From the NCBI RefSeq assembly GCF_000471905.2, contig NW_006498246.1, forward strand, positions 538,735-602,734: a stretch of 64,000 nucleotides of DNA, in the 5' to 3' direction. Position numbers and translations under genes: made by a program. Source of the stretch: Amborella trichopoda. Taxonomy: Eukaryota; Streptophyta; Magnoliopsida; Amborellales; Amborellaceae. The notes beneath the pieces were generated by a model that had not been told where the DNA came from, did not search any database, and saw only the letters and a program-made list of their open reading frames with translations. Shown here piece after piece: positions 50,301 to 59,492 of the stretch. Position 1 is the first letter of the stretch; each line of letters starts with the position of its first letter.

Positions 50301-50561
50301 AGTCTAGTGGTTGCTGTTACCCTTTAGACGTGAAAGTAAAGAACAAGAATTTGTTCCTTGCTCTGATGATCTACATTTGTGTTTTATTTGGTGAATATTG
50401 GAGCTTCACTGTTTACAGTTTGTTGGGGATCTGCAGGTGTTAACTTTTCTGGTCTTCATGGTGTACCGGTTGGTTATGTGCTTCCTCCTGTTGGACCTGT
50501 TGCTTACAATCTGATCAATTATGGATCAAATGGTGTTGGAGGAAAATATAAAAATAACAAG
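27054..50561 (+). CDS. BTR1: KH-domain RNA-binding protein, BTR1-like (five exons, 3' end beyond the window)
   Basis: Exons 27054-27171, 29097-29335, 29429-29535, 47017-47210 and 50437-50561 join in frame to 261 codons with GT-AG introns of 1925, 93, 17481 and 3226 bp. KH1 (about residues 47-115) has [18 protein letters not shown] and [10 protein letters not shown]2 (about 131-205) has [16 protein letters not shown], then AGIKISPQ and DRLVTITG. Both GxxG loops that grip single-stranded RNA are intact. The pattern matches plant BTR1, a PCBP/NOVA-like protein known to bind tobamovirus RNA; full length has a third KH domain, not found by base 64000. Another in-frame ATG at 27075 (MDHHPES) may be the true start. 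Confidence 0.85.
28246..28450 (+). repeat. Tandem duplication in intron 1, ~92-bp unit
   Basis: CTAACTTCTGGG and TTCCTGATGTTTGTAAAAG recur 92 bp apart, followed by similar GTTTCTTTGGA tails. Two diverged copies plus a partial third. Confidence 0.8.
29097..29335 (+). CDS. BTR1: BTR1-like exon 2 (KH1)
   Basis: Acceptor TTGTTAG|ACAATAAGG completes the split Asp codon. The exon carries the whole KH1 domain including IGKGG and [13 protein letters not shown], and ends AGTGAG|GTATG in phase 0. Confidence 0.92.
29429..29535 (+). CDS. BTR1: BTR1-like exon 3 (first half of KH2)
   Basis: Acceptor CGGATAG|TTACAC after a 93-bp intron. Encodes [17 protein letters not shown] and the [12 protein letters not shown] loop; donor ATTAA|GTATG in phase 2, so intron 3 splits KH2. 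Confidence 0.9.
29870..29965 (+). repeat. RTE-type LINE 3'-end-like fragment in intron 3
   Basis: ATCATTATCATCCTAGCC followed by CCCAACTATTTGAAGTTGGC and TACACAAATCC resembles the conserved tail, with a nearby ATC-rich repeat, seen at 3' ends of plant RTE-type LINEs. Confidence 0.45.
30193..30294 (+). repeat. Tandem duplication, 51-bp unit
   Basis: AGTCTGCTTGTTTTGGAAGA starts at 30193 and 30244; each copy runs to CATACCTAGACCAGAAAT. Confidence 0.9.
30719..34790 (+). mobile_element. Ty1/copia retrotransposon, 5'-truncated and dead, in intron 3
   Basis: Gag UBN2-like part at 30721-30948 ([34 protein letters not shown]), a decayed protease and integrase zone (31290-32330), then reverse transcriptase from about 33100 ([28 protein letters not shown]) and RNase H ([30 protein letters not shown]) to about 34500. 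The YVDD box reads YVDN, and many stops and frameshifts interrupt the frame. A purine tract CTTGAGGGAG at 34566-34575 precedes TGTTAGAATG, the start of a 3' LTR. No 5' LTR or primer site was found; the copy begins abruptly within gag. Confidence 0.85.
34576..34790 (+). repeat. 3' LTR of the copia element (right end approximate)
   Basis: Starts TGTTAGAATGCAATGAAGG directly after the polypurine tract, as in many plant copia elements. Contains a TATA-like TGTATAAGG near 34655. Without a second LTR the right boundary, near TTTTTCA at about 34788, is a guess. Confidence 0.6.
34895..35160 (+). repeat. Diverged direct duplication, GGGGAATTCAT units
   Basis: ATGGGGAATTCAT, a T-run with GGGG, and TGGAACCCCAAAATTTT recur as ATGGGGAATTCAT, TTTTTTGGATGGGG and TGGAACCCTAAAATTTTT about 170 bp later. 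Non-coding. Confidence 0.6.
35203..35222. other. Assembly gap, 20 unknown bases
   Basis: Twenty N directly after a CT microsatellite; the round number suggests an estimated or unknown size. Confidence 0.99.
35329..35387 (+). repeat. (CT)n microsatellite
   Basis: About 25-30 perfect CT repeats; a shorter CT tract also borders the small gap just upstream. Confidence 0.95.
35500..35943. mobile_element. hAT-like MITE, ~444 bp
   Basis: Left end CAATGTTACAAACTCGGCTC; right end read inward CTGTGTTTCAAAACTCCGCTG. The flanks ACTTTGTT and CTTTTTGTT are similar but offset. The subterminal DNA is rich in ACTCGGC and GACTCAGTCGAG. AT-rich centre, no coding frame. Confidence 0.6.
36950..39375 (-). repeat. 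LTR-like sequence (probable solo LTR), diverged relative of 44185-46102
   Basis: Read on the minus strand it starts TGTTGGAATCATGGCC at 39375. It shares, in order, short landmarks with the plus-strand LTR at 44185 (a GACGCACTAG-like block, GAGGGTTACC, ATCATGAGCCCC followed by TGTGGGTCAT). A TATA-like CTTATAAATACCCCC at about 37737-37750 sits mid-way, as at a U3/R border. The inner end is not defined. No coding frame. Confidence 0.45.
38170..38400 (+). repeat. Local repeats inside the LTR-like sequence
   Basis: GTGCACAAACCACTTGCTTT followed by AGGCATTAAAC occurs three times, and the block AATAAATTTTCCAAAA, AATATTTCATAAA, TGCCAAAATTCA twice. Confidence 0.9.
39527..40110 (+). pseudogene. PPR (pentatricopeptide repeat) protein pseudogene fragment
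   Basis: Scattered over two frames: [11 protein letters not shown] then [32 protein letters not shown] then [13 protein letters not shown] and [18 protein letters not shown]; and [11 protein letters not shown]. These are PPR helix-pair signatures of PLS-type organelle RNA-editing or processing factors. Frameshifts and stops (for example near 39724 and 39869) break the frame, and the piece spans only three or four repeats. It lies in intron 3 of the KH gene on the same strand and looks like a decayed inserted copy. Confidence 0.75.
40337..41610. mobile_element. PIF/Harbinger-like non-autonomous element, 1274 bp, TAA duplication
   Basis: Left end AGGGTCGTTTGG and right end CCAAACGGCCCC are inverted. 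The arms continue through TGGAAATATATTG versus TGGAAATCTATTACG, and TAA flanks both sides (40334-40336, 41611-41613). A three-base TWA target and a GGGNCGTTTGG-type end are Harbinger/Tourist hallmarks. The interior has two direct duplications: GAAGAAGTTTGATTAGTAAA (33 bp apart) and GGGGATAGAGGGATGTAG (about 180 bp apart). No transposase. Confidence 0.72.
41660..43010 (-). repeat. Left arm of a large inverted repeat (LTR-derived sequence)
   Basis: Read on the minus strand, 43010-42300 matches plus-strand 43490-44179 in order: TTTCATCTC plus ATCAATCAA, CCTAATTTGAAC, AGAGTAGCTTTTAGACT, ATGCATGCAAG, TTACTCACCAAC, ACCCACAA, TACATTGGCTACATGGGAA. Further on, ATGAAATAAAATTCGGTTC matches the plus strand at about 46115. 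Looks like an old retrotransposon terminal region. Confidence 0.65.
43490..44179 (+). repeat. Right arm of the large inverted repeat
   Basis: Inverted relative of 42300-43010 (see that entry), separated from it by about 480 bp. Continues after an interruption at 46108 with CACGCCCATGAAATAAAATT. Confidence 0.65.
44185..46102 (+). mobile_element. Probable solo LTR, 1918 bp, inserted in the inverted-repeat arm
   Basis: Interrupts the arm homology exactly and is bracketed by CCAAT at 44180-44184 and 46103-46107, a 5-bp duplication. Starts TGTTGAGGTTTTG; the right end reads CCACCTTTTA rather than the usual CA, so that border is uncertain. A TATA-like TAATAAAAACTAG lies at about 45520, followed by a CT-rich leader. 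No coding frame and no second LTR nearby. Confidence 0.5.
46110..47016. other. End of intron 3
   Basis: The first ~150 bp belong to the retroelement arm. The remainder up to the exon 4 acceptor shows no repeat or gene that I recognise. Confidence 0.5.
47017..47210 (+). CDS. BTR1: BTR1-like exon 4 (second half of KH2)
   Basis: Acceptor TAACCAG|GTCATTC completes the Lys codon and continues [15 protein letters not shown], the expected KH2 continuation 17.5 kb downstream. It ends at SPLSYTG with donor ATACAG|GTGCGG. If intron 4 were retained, the frame would stop after about 22 more codons, at 47281. Confidence 0.9.
47757..47881 (+). repeat. Tandem duplication in intron 4, 61-bp unit
   Basis: GGTGCATCAGAGAATTTAG starts at 47758 and 47819; both copies run to TGTGTATTGGCCAA. 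Confidence 0.9.
49045..49222. repeat. hAT-like MITE remnant (GACTC-rich)
   Basis: Ends GAGTCATAAACATTGG, the inverse of a CAATGTTTATGACTC-type terminus, with a GACTCGGTGAGTCACC-rich interior like the MITE at 35.5 kb. The left end is unclear. Confidence 0.4.
49291..49513. mobile_element. hAT-like MITE (GACTC-rich), intron 4
   Basis: Left AGTGTTTGAAAATGTGCC then ACTCGGGCTCTGACTC; right GGTTCTGAGTCTTAGTGATG then TTCTCAATCAT, an imperfect inverse. Belongs with the elements at 35.5 and 49.1 kb. Confidence 0.5.
50437..50561 (+). CDS. BTR1: BTR1-like exon 5 (linker between KH2 and KH3)
   Basis: Acceptor ATCTGCAG|GTGTTAAC, phase matching exon 4. Encodes [16 protein letters not shown] and a Gly/Asn-rich end [11 protein letters not shown], the low-complexity linker preceding KH3 in BTR1 proteins. 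Donor AACAAG|GTACTT. Confidence 0.82.
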
Positions 50562-51272
50562 GTACTTCTTTTTCATTTTTATGGTTTTTATGACATGGTC
50601 TAGTTTCGACTCTTGGTAAATTTTGATTGTTTTGTTGTGTGCCTGTCCCTAAACTTTGATTTCATAATGTGTCTTCTATATGGCAATACTAAAACACTCA
50701 GTTTTCAATGAAGAATGCTTTTTCGGTGATTTGTATACTTTTTAAAGATCAGTTTCTTTCCTCCCTCATTTTGTCGAAGCTCAGGGTTAATTTGTAGGAG
50801 CTCAGTGTACTTGCATAATTTTCTTAACATTTGTGGTGGAACTCTAAACTTTTTTGCTTGCATTTTTCAGTTTCCGCTATAGCTTGATGCTATTGCAAAA
50901 CATTAAATGTTTCAGGTTTCCTTATATGGGGACCACATGGCATAGGGCTAATGTTTGTTTTCTCAATCCTTAAAATGTTTGACTACATGCAGTTCATCTT
51001 TGGTCCTCAAAAGTGATCGCATATTCCCTTTACATGTACCACTTTGGTGTTGGATCGAAATCTACTGCTTGGTTTCCTTAACATTAAATGACCTGGTTGC
51101 CAAGATTTAGAAGAATCCACTATTTTCTTTCTCAATTTTGAAAGCATATTGGGTATTTTACTCGAATTTCCCGTTAGGATTTTGTGTTAAATGACAAAAA
51201 CATGGTGAAAGAGAATTCTTGAAGTCTTATCACATTTAGTACTCTAGCAGATGGACATGTTTTGGTTTGTCT

Positions 51273-51725
51273 CATAGTTGTTGGAAGAAGGAGCGTTTTA
51301 AGAATCAAAAGTGGCGAATTACGAGAGGCTAGAAGCTTCCTATGGTAGGAAGCATCGTCAGTACAATGCATATCTCAGGAATCGAGATTCCTTCTTTTGA
51401 GAATCGTACTCCCTACCACTTGTAATTGCTCAAGTAATTATCAAGGAACGAGTTCCATAAGGCAAAAGGTTTGTTGCTCTAAAGTATCCTTACCAAGAAT
51501 CCCTTTGTACTAGAATCAATGTATTGAGTAGTCAGTACGCTTAGCCCGGCTTCTCTAGTATTAGAACCGAGGTCCTTGACTTTCTAAACAAAGGTTCCTG
51601 TGGCATTGGAATCGATGTATTGAGTGCCCTTAATCACAGTTCCCCATCGTATTGGAATCAAGGTCATTGAGTGGCCTTAACTAGAGTTTCCTAGGTACTG
51701 CAATTGTGGTTTACTGGAGATTCTA
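51273..51725 (+). repeat. hAT-like fragment related to the element at 58.1-60.3 kb, with ~75-bp internal repeats
   Basis: Starts CATAGTTGTTGGAAGAAGG, matching the inward-read right end of the 58087 element (CATAGTTGTTGGAGACAGG). Then come three repeats around TTGGAATCGATGTATTGAGT. The other terminus is not visible. Confidence 0.5.
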
Positions 51726-51974
51726 GATTAAATAAAGAAAGTAAAATTATTCGATTTATTAATAATGATTTTAAAAAAAATATTAAATAAAGAATGATTG
51801 TAAAAATATTATGGAATGCTTTTCAAACATTATGTTCTTGAAAATTTAAGGTTTCCTGACATTCTTTGGCTTTAGCTTTTGTACATGATGTTTGGGAGCT
51901 TGTCACAGTTAGCTGTATTATATAGTGGGTTGGCTCTTGCTCCTTACCACGATATATAATGATCACCAAAGGTG

Positions 51975-52083
51975 TGATCCTTGGATGATTATGATGTGTC
52001 AATACTTGGATGATAAGCTGTGAACCTTGGATGATTATGATGAACCTTGGATGATTATGATGTGTCAATACTTGGATGATGAT
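51975..52083 (+). repeat. Minisatellite, CCTTGGATGATTATGATG units
   Basis: CTTGGATGAT recurs five times, alternating with GTGTCAATA. A minus-strand frame over it is repeat-driven. Confidence 0.85.
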
Positions 52084-53694
52084 AAAGTGTTTATTTAAGT
52101 TATCCATCACAAAACTGAAGTGTTTGTTCGAGTTTTGTTGTGTATGTGTGCACCGGAACACATGCGTACCTTACTTTTTTCTCTGTTTATTTGAAAGGAA
52201 GTTAAAAAATATTTTGGTCAGTTCGTGGTGGAAACTACTTCTACTCTTATATTTGGAGATTTATTTCTCAAATTAATAATCCTAATTGTCTATTTAGATG
52301 CAGGAATATTGTACATGCTGTGATTCTTTTCCTTTGGAATCATACTTCGCAAGGTTAAGGACTAACATGCTACAATCATGTTACTATTTGGAGCTGTATA
52401 CATGTCAGAATAATATATTCAACTTACAGAAAATTATAATTTCGGAAATATGAAGGTTGCTTCTCAATTGATGGGATCGATGGCAATATCTTTTTGATTT
52501 ATATTCCAGACTTAATAAGACTAGCTGGATTGGATTTGAAACATCTTAATGCTATGTAACCTGCAAGGCATGGATTTTTAATATTGGTCTTTTGCCATTT
52601 TAGACATTTTTTGAAACTGATATTTTAGCCAAAATTGAGAACCCTAAACCAGGAATAATTTGTAATGACTTTAATTATATACCTACTCTCTAGTCTGTAA
52701 GCACAGTTTCTTTCTGTGATATGTTAATTTCAAGTTATAAACTATCTAACAAATGGGGAATGTATTCATTCTGAAGATTAAAGGCATATTCCAATGGAGC
52801 CCATCTTTGAATGTTTCCTCTCTCTTTGTACGCCCTTGCTCTAAAGGGGATCGTGGGGAATGAAACTTGACCAAATTACTGATCAACTCTATTATGATGC
52901 ATGTAAGCAGTTTGGCACATTCTTGCTTGAGGTGATTTACATCTTCCTGACGTTGCAACTGAAAAAAGAAAAAGGCCCCCCTTTTTTTCTCTAATTAAAG
53001 TGTCACAATGTAAGTACATATATGGGTATTTACCAAATTAATTTAATCTTTTGGAACTGTTTTCCTTATGAAGCTGCTTTTTAAATTTTTTCTGTTTAGT
53101 CTCTTGACTATGCAATTTTGTTAGTTTAGGTTTTTATTGTGAAGTAATTATTATGATATATGTTATAAAACTCAAACTACATGTGATTCCCTTGAGTCCC
53201 TTGTTAAATTTGATTTGAAGATATTTAGCATGGCGTTTCTCCTAAGCCACTTGATCTGCCAAGGATGATTTTTGGGAAGCCATTGGTTGTTCCTTCCATA
53301 TTACGAAATGACTTGTTTATTCCATATTCTTTGGTATCAAAAAGTACAAAGATGCCTGCCAAATGGCTATTTATGATGTAGTGTTGCCCCTATCAAGGTC
53401 TCCTCACCTATAGGCTCTAGCATCACTATAATTCTCCTGGGAGTTTTTACCCCTCCAGAGTTTAAAAGACTTTCCTTGTTAATGACCATGCTTGTATTAA
53501 TTTTCCTCTTAATATAGGTACCCATTTTGGAAAAAAAGAAGTTCAAGTTCAACTACATTTCATGGTTCCCATATGGCATCACAGGCAGTCTTCATGTTCC
53601 TATTACCTACTTTTCTTTTAATAGAGTATAATGGTTTTCTTTGTGCCCCTTTGAGAACCATATTTTTAGATGAGATATGAGCTTGAGAAGTTTA

Positions 53695-53890
53695 TTCATC
53701 ATCATCATCATCATCATCATCGTCAAAACCTTTTCCCAACCGGTACAACGCGCCGCTTTTGGGAAACGCCCTAGCATAAGCAGATATTGTAGGTTTAGGA
53801 TTTATGATATGTTTTGGCAAACGTTTACGTTGGCTGCCTACCTAGCACAACCCAGCCCTTTACCCGGCATAGGATAGGTTAAGGGAAAGT
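53695..53890 (+). repeat. RTE-type LINE 3'-end-like fragment with (CAT)n
   Basis: Eight CAT repeats followed by CCTTTTCCCAACCGG, an AACGCCCTAGCATAAG block and GGCTGCCTACCTAGC with GGCATAGGATAGG. CAT repeats and a TTTTCCCAA core recall plant RTE tails; assignment is tentative. Confidence 0.35.
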
Positions 53891-54643
53891 TTAAGGGTCT
53901 CACCCTTCTTAGACAATCAAGAAGTTTATTCATATTGTGACTATTTGTTGGACCAGAAGTAATTTCAAAGCAGCATATTAAAATATAAAATTGGGCATGA
54001 ACTTTTTCTTGATGATAAGCTCCAGCATGCAAGGAGGCCTATAGTTGTGAAAGATGTGAACATTGAGTTAAAAATAAAATGGAAGCTTCAACACAAACAT
54101 TGTTAGACTAGGTTATTCATGGAGTACTTTGGTATTTGGGTTTGATAGCTATGAAATATTCTGTTAAAATTTATACATAATCACCTTATTAAAGATATTG
54201 CAAGGTCCTTGAAAGATGTGATAACCAAGTGATTATGTAAAAAGTACTAAAACAACAAATCAAATATTTGGGAATGCATTTCCGAGGTAGGTGATGAAAT
54301 AAATATTGTAGGGAGAAATTTTTTAAATTAGTTGAGGCGTTTGATAGAAAAACGTCTGTTCTATTTAAATAATTCTAAAAATTTAAAAAACTATCAAAAC
54401 AAAATGTTGAAGGGTTTGGAATATCTTAAATAACTATAAAACAATGGTATCAAGTGGGTTATGTGGAAAGTTTTTTAATTGTAAGATGATTTTTGCCCTC
54501 ACCCAAATTATCTTTAAAGGCCTTGATGAGGATTATTTTGTGCTTTCAAAGAAGTCAAACATGTGATTATATATATACATAAAAAAAAATTAAGTCAAAG
54601 GAATAGATTTAGTTTATAAGTCAAAAGAATAAATTTATTTCAG

Positions 54644-55860
54644 AGCCTATAGGTTCAATCCTCTTTCTGGTATCAGAGTCCATAGGTTTAATCCTATAGT
54701 TCCCTCTTTCTTTCTCTGTTCTCTCTTGCAACAAAGTGTGGTGGGAAAAGATTTGCCCTATCAAAAATGGCTTGTGCATTTTTTTATGATAACATCTCTT
54801 ACCCAGAAAAACCAACAACTGATTTTGAAGATAGACCTTTACTTGAAATCAAGTTTTTACACCATTGGAATAAATATTCCCCTTTAAGAGAAAGTGATTT
54901 AATTATTCCATAGATGGTGCATGATCTTTCTAGTCATTCACCCAAAGAAAATGGCAGAAAGAAAAGAATTGGTATGTACTGAAGCTTCTCCCATAGCTAT
55001 AATTGAATTTTGGGGTGTATTATAGTGATGATGGAGGACTATTTTATGCTCTTTTAGAACTATATTTAGCCCCAAAACAAATTTTGCCTACCTAGTATTT
55101 GCCTACGTACTTACTTACAAAATTCTGTAAGTTCTCTATCCAGTGATGAATCTAATGATTGACTAGTCGTTTTTAGTGAAGAGTCTCATATTGAAAAAAA
55201 TCAAACAAAGTTTTCAAAGTGATTACAAGGGGAACTTTAGGAAAGTGTTCGAAAAACCATTCAAAGAGGATGCGATTAAAACGAAAATATGTATTAAATT
55301 CGAAAAATGGAGCATTCTCAAAATCTTTTACTAGGGTGCAAGAGATGGAGCTGAAGATTGGAAAAAAGATAGAGTTATTTCTGGAAACTAGCGCTAATAT
55401 AAATTTTTGCACCAAAGAACTATGGAAAAACTGGGTAAAATGCGCACAAGGATAAGAAGTTGATATCATGAATGGTGGAATAAAATTATCAGAATTTGCC
55501 ATCAATGTTCCTGTTAAAATTGGAGACAAAGTGATTTTGGTAAAGTTTGTTAATATTGAGGATGGAGGATACCAAGTAGGAATGGGCACTGTGACTCTAT
55601 TTCTTCAAAAATAATAGGCTCTATGACTCTAGATGAAAGAAGCCCTTGACAGTGTCATGAGACTTTATAATTTTTACTATAGAAGGAGAAAAATAAATTG
55701 TACCTCAAATTCCACTAACTTTTAGAATGAGGACAAACAAAATCCAAAACAATCATTCTATATTAAAAATATGAAAAATGTTCAAAAGTTGGAAAAGAAT
55801 ATGAAAAATATAAAATTATCAGACAAATGAAGGGCATGAGCTTAGAAGCCAGTTTAAAAT
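54644..55860 (+). mobile_element. Retroelement or pararetrovirus-like copy, plus-strand arm of an inverted pair
   Basis: TGGTATCAGAGT at 54668-54679 matches the primer site complementary to initiator tRNA-Met, and similarity continues into AGGTTTAATCCT. About 90 bp on, a frame starts MACAFFYDNISYPEK and breaks after roughly 50 codons; later frames at 55219-55455 and 55480-55590 carry a retroelement protease-like context in which ETSA stands where D-T/S-G-A is usual. There are at least six stops. No LTR is visible, which favours a Caulimoviridae-like origin, but no reverse transcriptase is present to confirm it. Relative to the other arm about 300 bp are missing near 55060. Described only as a decayed relic. 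Confidence 0.45.
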
Positions 55861-56049
55861 TGCTTGATATAAGAGAAATTGCAGAAATCCTTAAATAACT
55901 ACTTGAGTCATTCCACAATATTTTGGACAAAAGCAGCCCATGGTTTTCTTTTTAGTGGTATTACTTTAAGAGAGTGGTTTTACTTTTTACAAATAGTTTT
56001 GATTTTTGAAATGATTATACTAATTTCTTTTGCTTTTGGAGTGGAATAA

Positions 56050-57462
56050 CTATTTGAACTGGCTTCTAAGCTCATGCCCTTTATTTGTCAGATAATTTCA
56101 TATTTTTTATGTTCTTTTCCAAACTTTTGAACATCTTTCATAGTTTTTATTATAGAAGGATTGTTGTGAATTTTGTTTGCCCTTATTCTGAAAGTTGGTG
56201 GAATTCGAGGTACAATTTCTTTTTCTTTTTCTGTAGTAAAAATTATCAAGTTTCTTGACATTGTGTAAGGGTTTATTTCATCTAGAGTCACATAACCTTT
56301 TCTTGCTTGGTATCCTCCATCCTCAATATTAACAAACTTACCAAAATCACTTTGTCTCCAATATTAACAGAAACATTGATGGCAAATTCTATGAATTTTC
56401 TTCTATCATTCATGCTATCAACTTATTGGCCTTGTGAGTATTTTACCAAATTTTTTCATAGTTCTTTGGTGCAAAAATTGAAATTAGCACCAGTACCAGA
56501 AATAATTATCTTTTCCAATTTTTGCCTCCATCTATATCAATTTTTGCTGGCACTGGTAAAAAATTTTGAGTATGCAGCATTTTTCTAATTTGATACTTTT
56601 TTTTTTGGAAATCTCTTCCTCTTTGAATGATTTTTCAAACAATTTCCTAAAGTCCCCCTTGTAATCACTTTGAAAACTCTGTTTGATTTTTTCAATCTGA
56701 GACTCTTTATTAGAATAGACTAGTAAATCATCAGATTCATCAACACCGGATAGAGAAACTTACAGAGTTCTCTTCGATTGTCTGGTAAGGGTAAGATGTT
56801 GAGCATTCTTCTTTATGTTTGCTCTTTTCTCTAGAGGCTGCTTCCTTCCAAGTAATCATCTTGCTTTGTCCCTCAATTTCTTCATTTTCATCATTGTACC
56901 TACATCTTTTGGAGTAGGAGTAGTAGGGACAGAGTCTAAAACTTCTCAAGGTCTCCATTGCACAACCAATTTGGTTTTTATGACATCTCTAAAAAACTCT
57001 CTTTCTGAAATCTCAACAAATACTGAATGGGCAAAATTTTGTTTTGAGGCTAATTATAGTTCTGAAAGAGCATAAAATTTTCTTTCATCATTACTATTAT
57101 ACACACTTTCCCAAGATTCAATTATAGGTATGAGATAAGCTTCAATACATACCCATTCTTTTCTTTCTACCTTTTTCTTTGGGTTGAAGACTGGATGATC
57201 ATGCACCATCCGTGGAATAATTAAATCTCTCTCTTACAGAGGAATATTTATTCCATTGGTGTAAAAACTTGATTTCAAGTATCGGTCTATCTTCGAAATC
57301 AATTGTTTTTGTTTTTCTGGGTAATAGATATTATCATAAAGAAATGCACAAGCCATTTTTTGATAGGGCAGATCTTTTCCCACCGTGCTTTTCTGCAAGA
57401 GAGAATAGAGAAAGAAAGAGGGAACCAAAGGATTGAACCTATGGGCTCTAATACTAGAAAGA
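56050..57462 (-). mobile_element. Retroelement or pararetrovirus-like copy, minus-strand arm of the inverted pair
   Basis: Same sequence as 54644-55860 in inverse orientation, somewhat longer. It opens with a degenerate primer site (CTAGTATTAGAGCCC) at about 57440-57462, then a frame with MACAFLYDNIYYPEK (57234-57428) and an extended region (56740-57110) with EREFFRDVIKTKLVVQW. Shared landmarks include GACAAATAAAGGGCATGAGC near 56080 and GGGCATGAGCTTAGAAGCC. Many stops remain. I do not recognise the N-terminal protein family. Confidence 0.45.
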
Positions 57463-57989
57463 TGTACATGTGAGTTGGCATAAAGGATCTTAAAACTAAC
57501 TACTTGTTATGAACTTCTTTTTTACTTCTTAGAGATATAAAGTAATGTCAAAAGAACAGTTTTGTAAGTTGGCCCTACATGAGGTTTCTATTAGAAAACC
57601 TAAAAGAAATATTACTTTAGGTGTTTCTTTAAGGGTTCCAACAAAAGGAGACTAGAGAATAGAATTTCGAGTTTTTGGAAAATGAAATCTCAGATGATTT
57701 ATAAAAGAGAGGAGAGAGACTTGAGATTTGGGTTGAAAAACAAGAATCCAAGACACTGCTACTATATTATTATGAGTTGCATGAGTATTTATTTAGATGA
57801 CTGGCTGTAGAAGAGACCTTATTGATATAATGTTATTTTTATTTCTAAAGGAAGTAAACTTCAGCATATGTATGAGTAAAATGTGGCCAAAAAGAAAAAG
57901 CATATTAATGAGTATTTTCTGGTTTGATTTAAACTCAAAATATTACAAAATCGTGTAATGGCAATCTTTTGTTGAACCTTTGTCCTGCT

Positions 57990-58086
57990 TGACATGCTAT
58001 TTTCTAATAAGTTCACCTCAGTTGATAAAGCACCTGCTTTTAAATTTCTTCTTTCTGTTGTCTCTATCAACAAAATCTGTCCGAAT
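57990..58086 (+). repeat. tRNA-derived SINE-like fragment, cut by a hAT-like insertion
   Basis: CACCTCAGTTGATAAAGCAC resembles a tRNA D-arm/A-box (CTCAGTTGGTAGAGCAC type), followed about 50 bp later by GTCCGAATCATAG, a weak B-box-like motif interrupted at the next element. Confidence 0.35.
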
Positions 58087-58430
58087 CATAGTTAAGGGAA
58101 CCGTGGGGGTAGGGTGGCGTTCCCGCTCTGGAACCTCGATTCCATGGTTCCTCCTAGGGATCTCGTAGGGACCTCGGTTTTTCAAGTTTGGGATCTCGCT
58201 TCCAAAATTTTGGGATGTCGCTCCCAAATAAAGTGGATCACGTTCCAAGCATTAGTGGATTCCAGTACTATTTAGAAATAGATTCCCGCTCACATCAAAC
58301 ATGGTCCAAGGTTTGGTACATTATCATCATGGGTTCCATATATGTGGAATCTACTTTCAAAACCAGATGAATCCAGTTCCACATAAGTCCTACACCTCTC
58401 TCTCTCTCTCCCCCTTTTATATTAGTGGAA

Positions 58431-58512
58431 AGTTTTATAACCGAGCAACAAATTCAGTATTCATGCAAATGGCAAGTTTTATAATAGAGCAACAAATTCA
58501 GTATTCATGCTC
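58431..58512 (+). repeat. Tandem duplication, ~45-bp unit
   Basis: AAGTTTTATAA, GAGCAACAAATTCAGTATTC and ATGC occur twice in succession inside the hAT-like element. Confidence 0.9.
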
Positions 58513-58734
58513 TGATCAAATACTAGATTATCCAATAAAATGTCCAATCAAGACAAAGTAACCAACACAACATTCATATTCTGATCCTAAATCCTGATTT
58601 ATCACATAAATCTTAGAAATTCAATGCATCGAAACCCATGTAACATTCGTGTTTCAATCCAAATACCTGATTATGGCATAAATCACAAAATGTATACGTA
58701 AAGCAACAAAAAAAGCATACATCTCGTCACAATC

Positions 58735-58908
58735 TCTCCACTCGCACTCTCTCCCTCACTCACTCCTCCCTGCGCACACCTCTCTCTACTGCACACAACT
58801 CTCTCTCTACTGCGCACACAAACACCTCTCTCTACTGCACACACATGCACCTCTCTCGCTATTGCGCACACACACACCTCTCTCTCTACTGCACACACAT
58901 ACACACTC

Positions 58909-58945
<37 letters not shown>
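58735..58945 (+). repeat. CT/CA-rich low-complexity repeats with (CT)n
   Basis: Repeated CACCTCTCTCTACTGC and ACACACA units end in a perfect CT run at about 58917-58941. A minus-strand frame of Arg-Glu repeats here is an artefact. Confidence 0.85.
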
Positions 58946-59328
58946 ACATGCACAAGAGTCATAGAAATACACAGGGAAAGAGCACAAGCGCACATACCTG
59001 TAGCGTGGGAGAGTTGGGAGGAGCGACCCGATTCACTAGAATGATCACCACAAGCTAATGGCGAAGGAGCTGTGTGGGCTGGTTTTGGGTCCAAGGGTTA
59101 ATATAGAGGGAGGGGGAATTGGGCGGGGAAGAGGGAAGGTGGGGGTACGTGTTGGTGATCTAAGTATTTAGTTGATTAAAATAATAGAAAAAATCCAATT
59201 TGTATACTTGTAGATTATTTTTTGGATTTATGTGTAAGGAATATCTTGGTGGTCCGAGGGACTATGTTATTAAAGTTATACCTCTAATGGGATTTGGAGA
59301 ATATATAAGAAAAATGGAATACATAAGT

Positions 59329-59492
59329 ATACTTTGGACTATCTAATAGAGTGATCTATACATTTAGCATTTATCAAGTAGTATACTTTGGACTATCTAA
59401 TAGAGTGATCTATACATTTAGCATTTATCAAGTAGTATACTTTGGACTATCTAATAGAGTGATCTATACATTTAGCATTTATCAAGTAGTAT
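59329..59492 (+). repeat. Perfect 54-bp tandem repeat, three copies
   Basis: Units at 59341, 59395 and 59449 begin ATCTAATAGAGTGATC and contain TATACATTTAGCATTTATC. Complete copies look identical, so the expansion is recent. Confidence 0.95.

Noticed and set aside
55173..55589. 138-residue minus-strand frame
   Set aside because: It is the antisense shadow of the plus-strand retroelement-like arm; conserved landmarks are in the other strand.
57990..58086. Functional tRNA gene
   Set aside because: Only D-arm and weak B-box resemblance; no acceptor or anticodon stem can be formed.
58683..58955. 90-residue Arg/Glu-rich minus-strand frame
   Set aside because: Translation of CT/CA low-complexity repeats.
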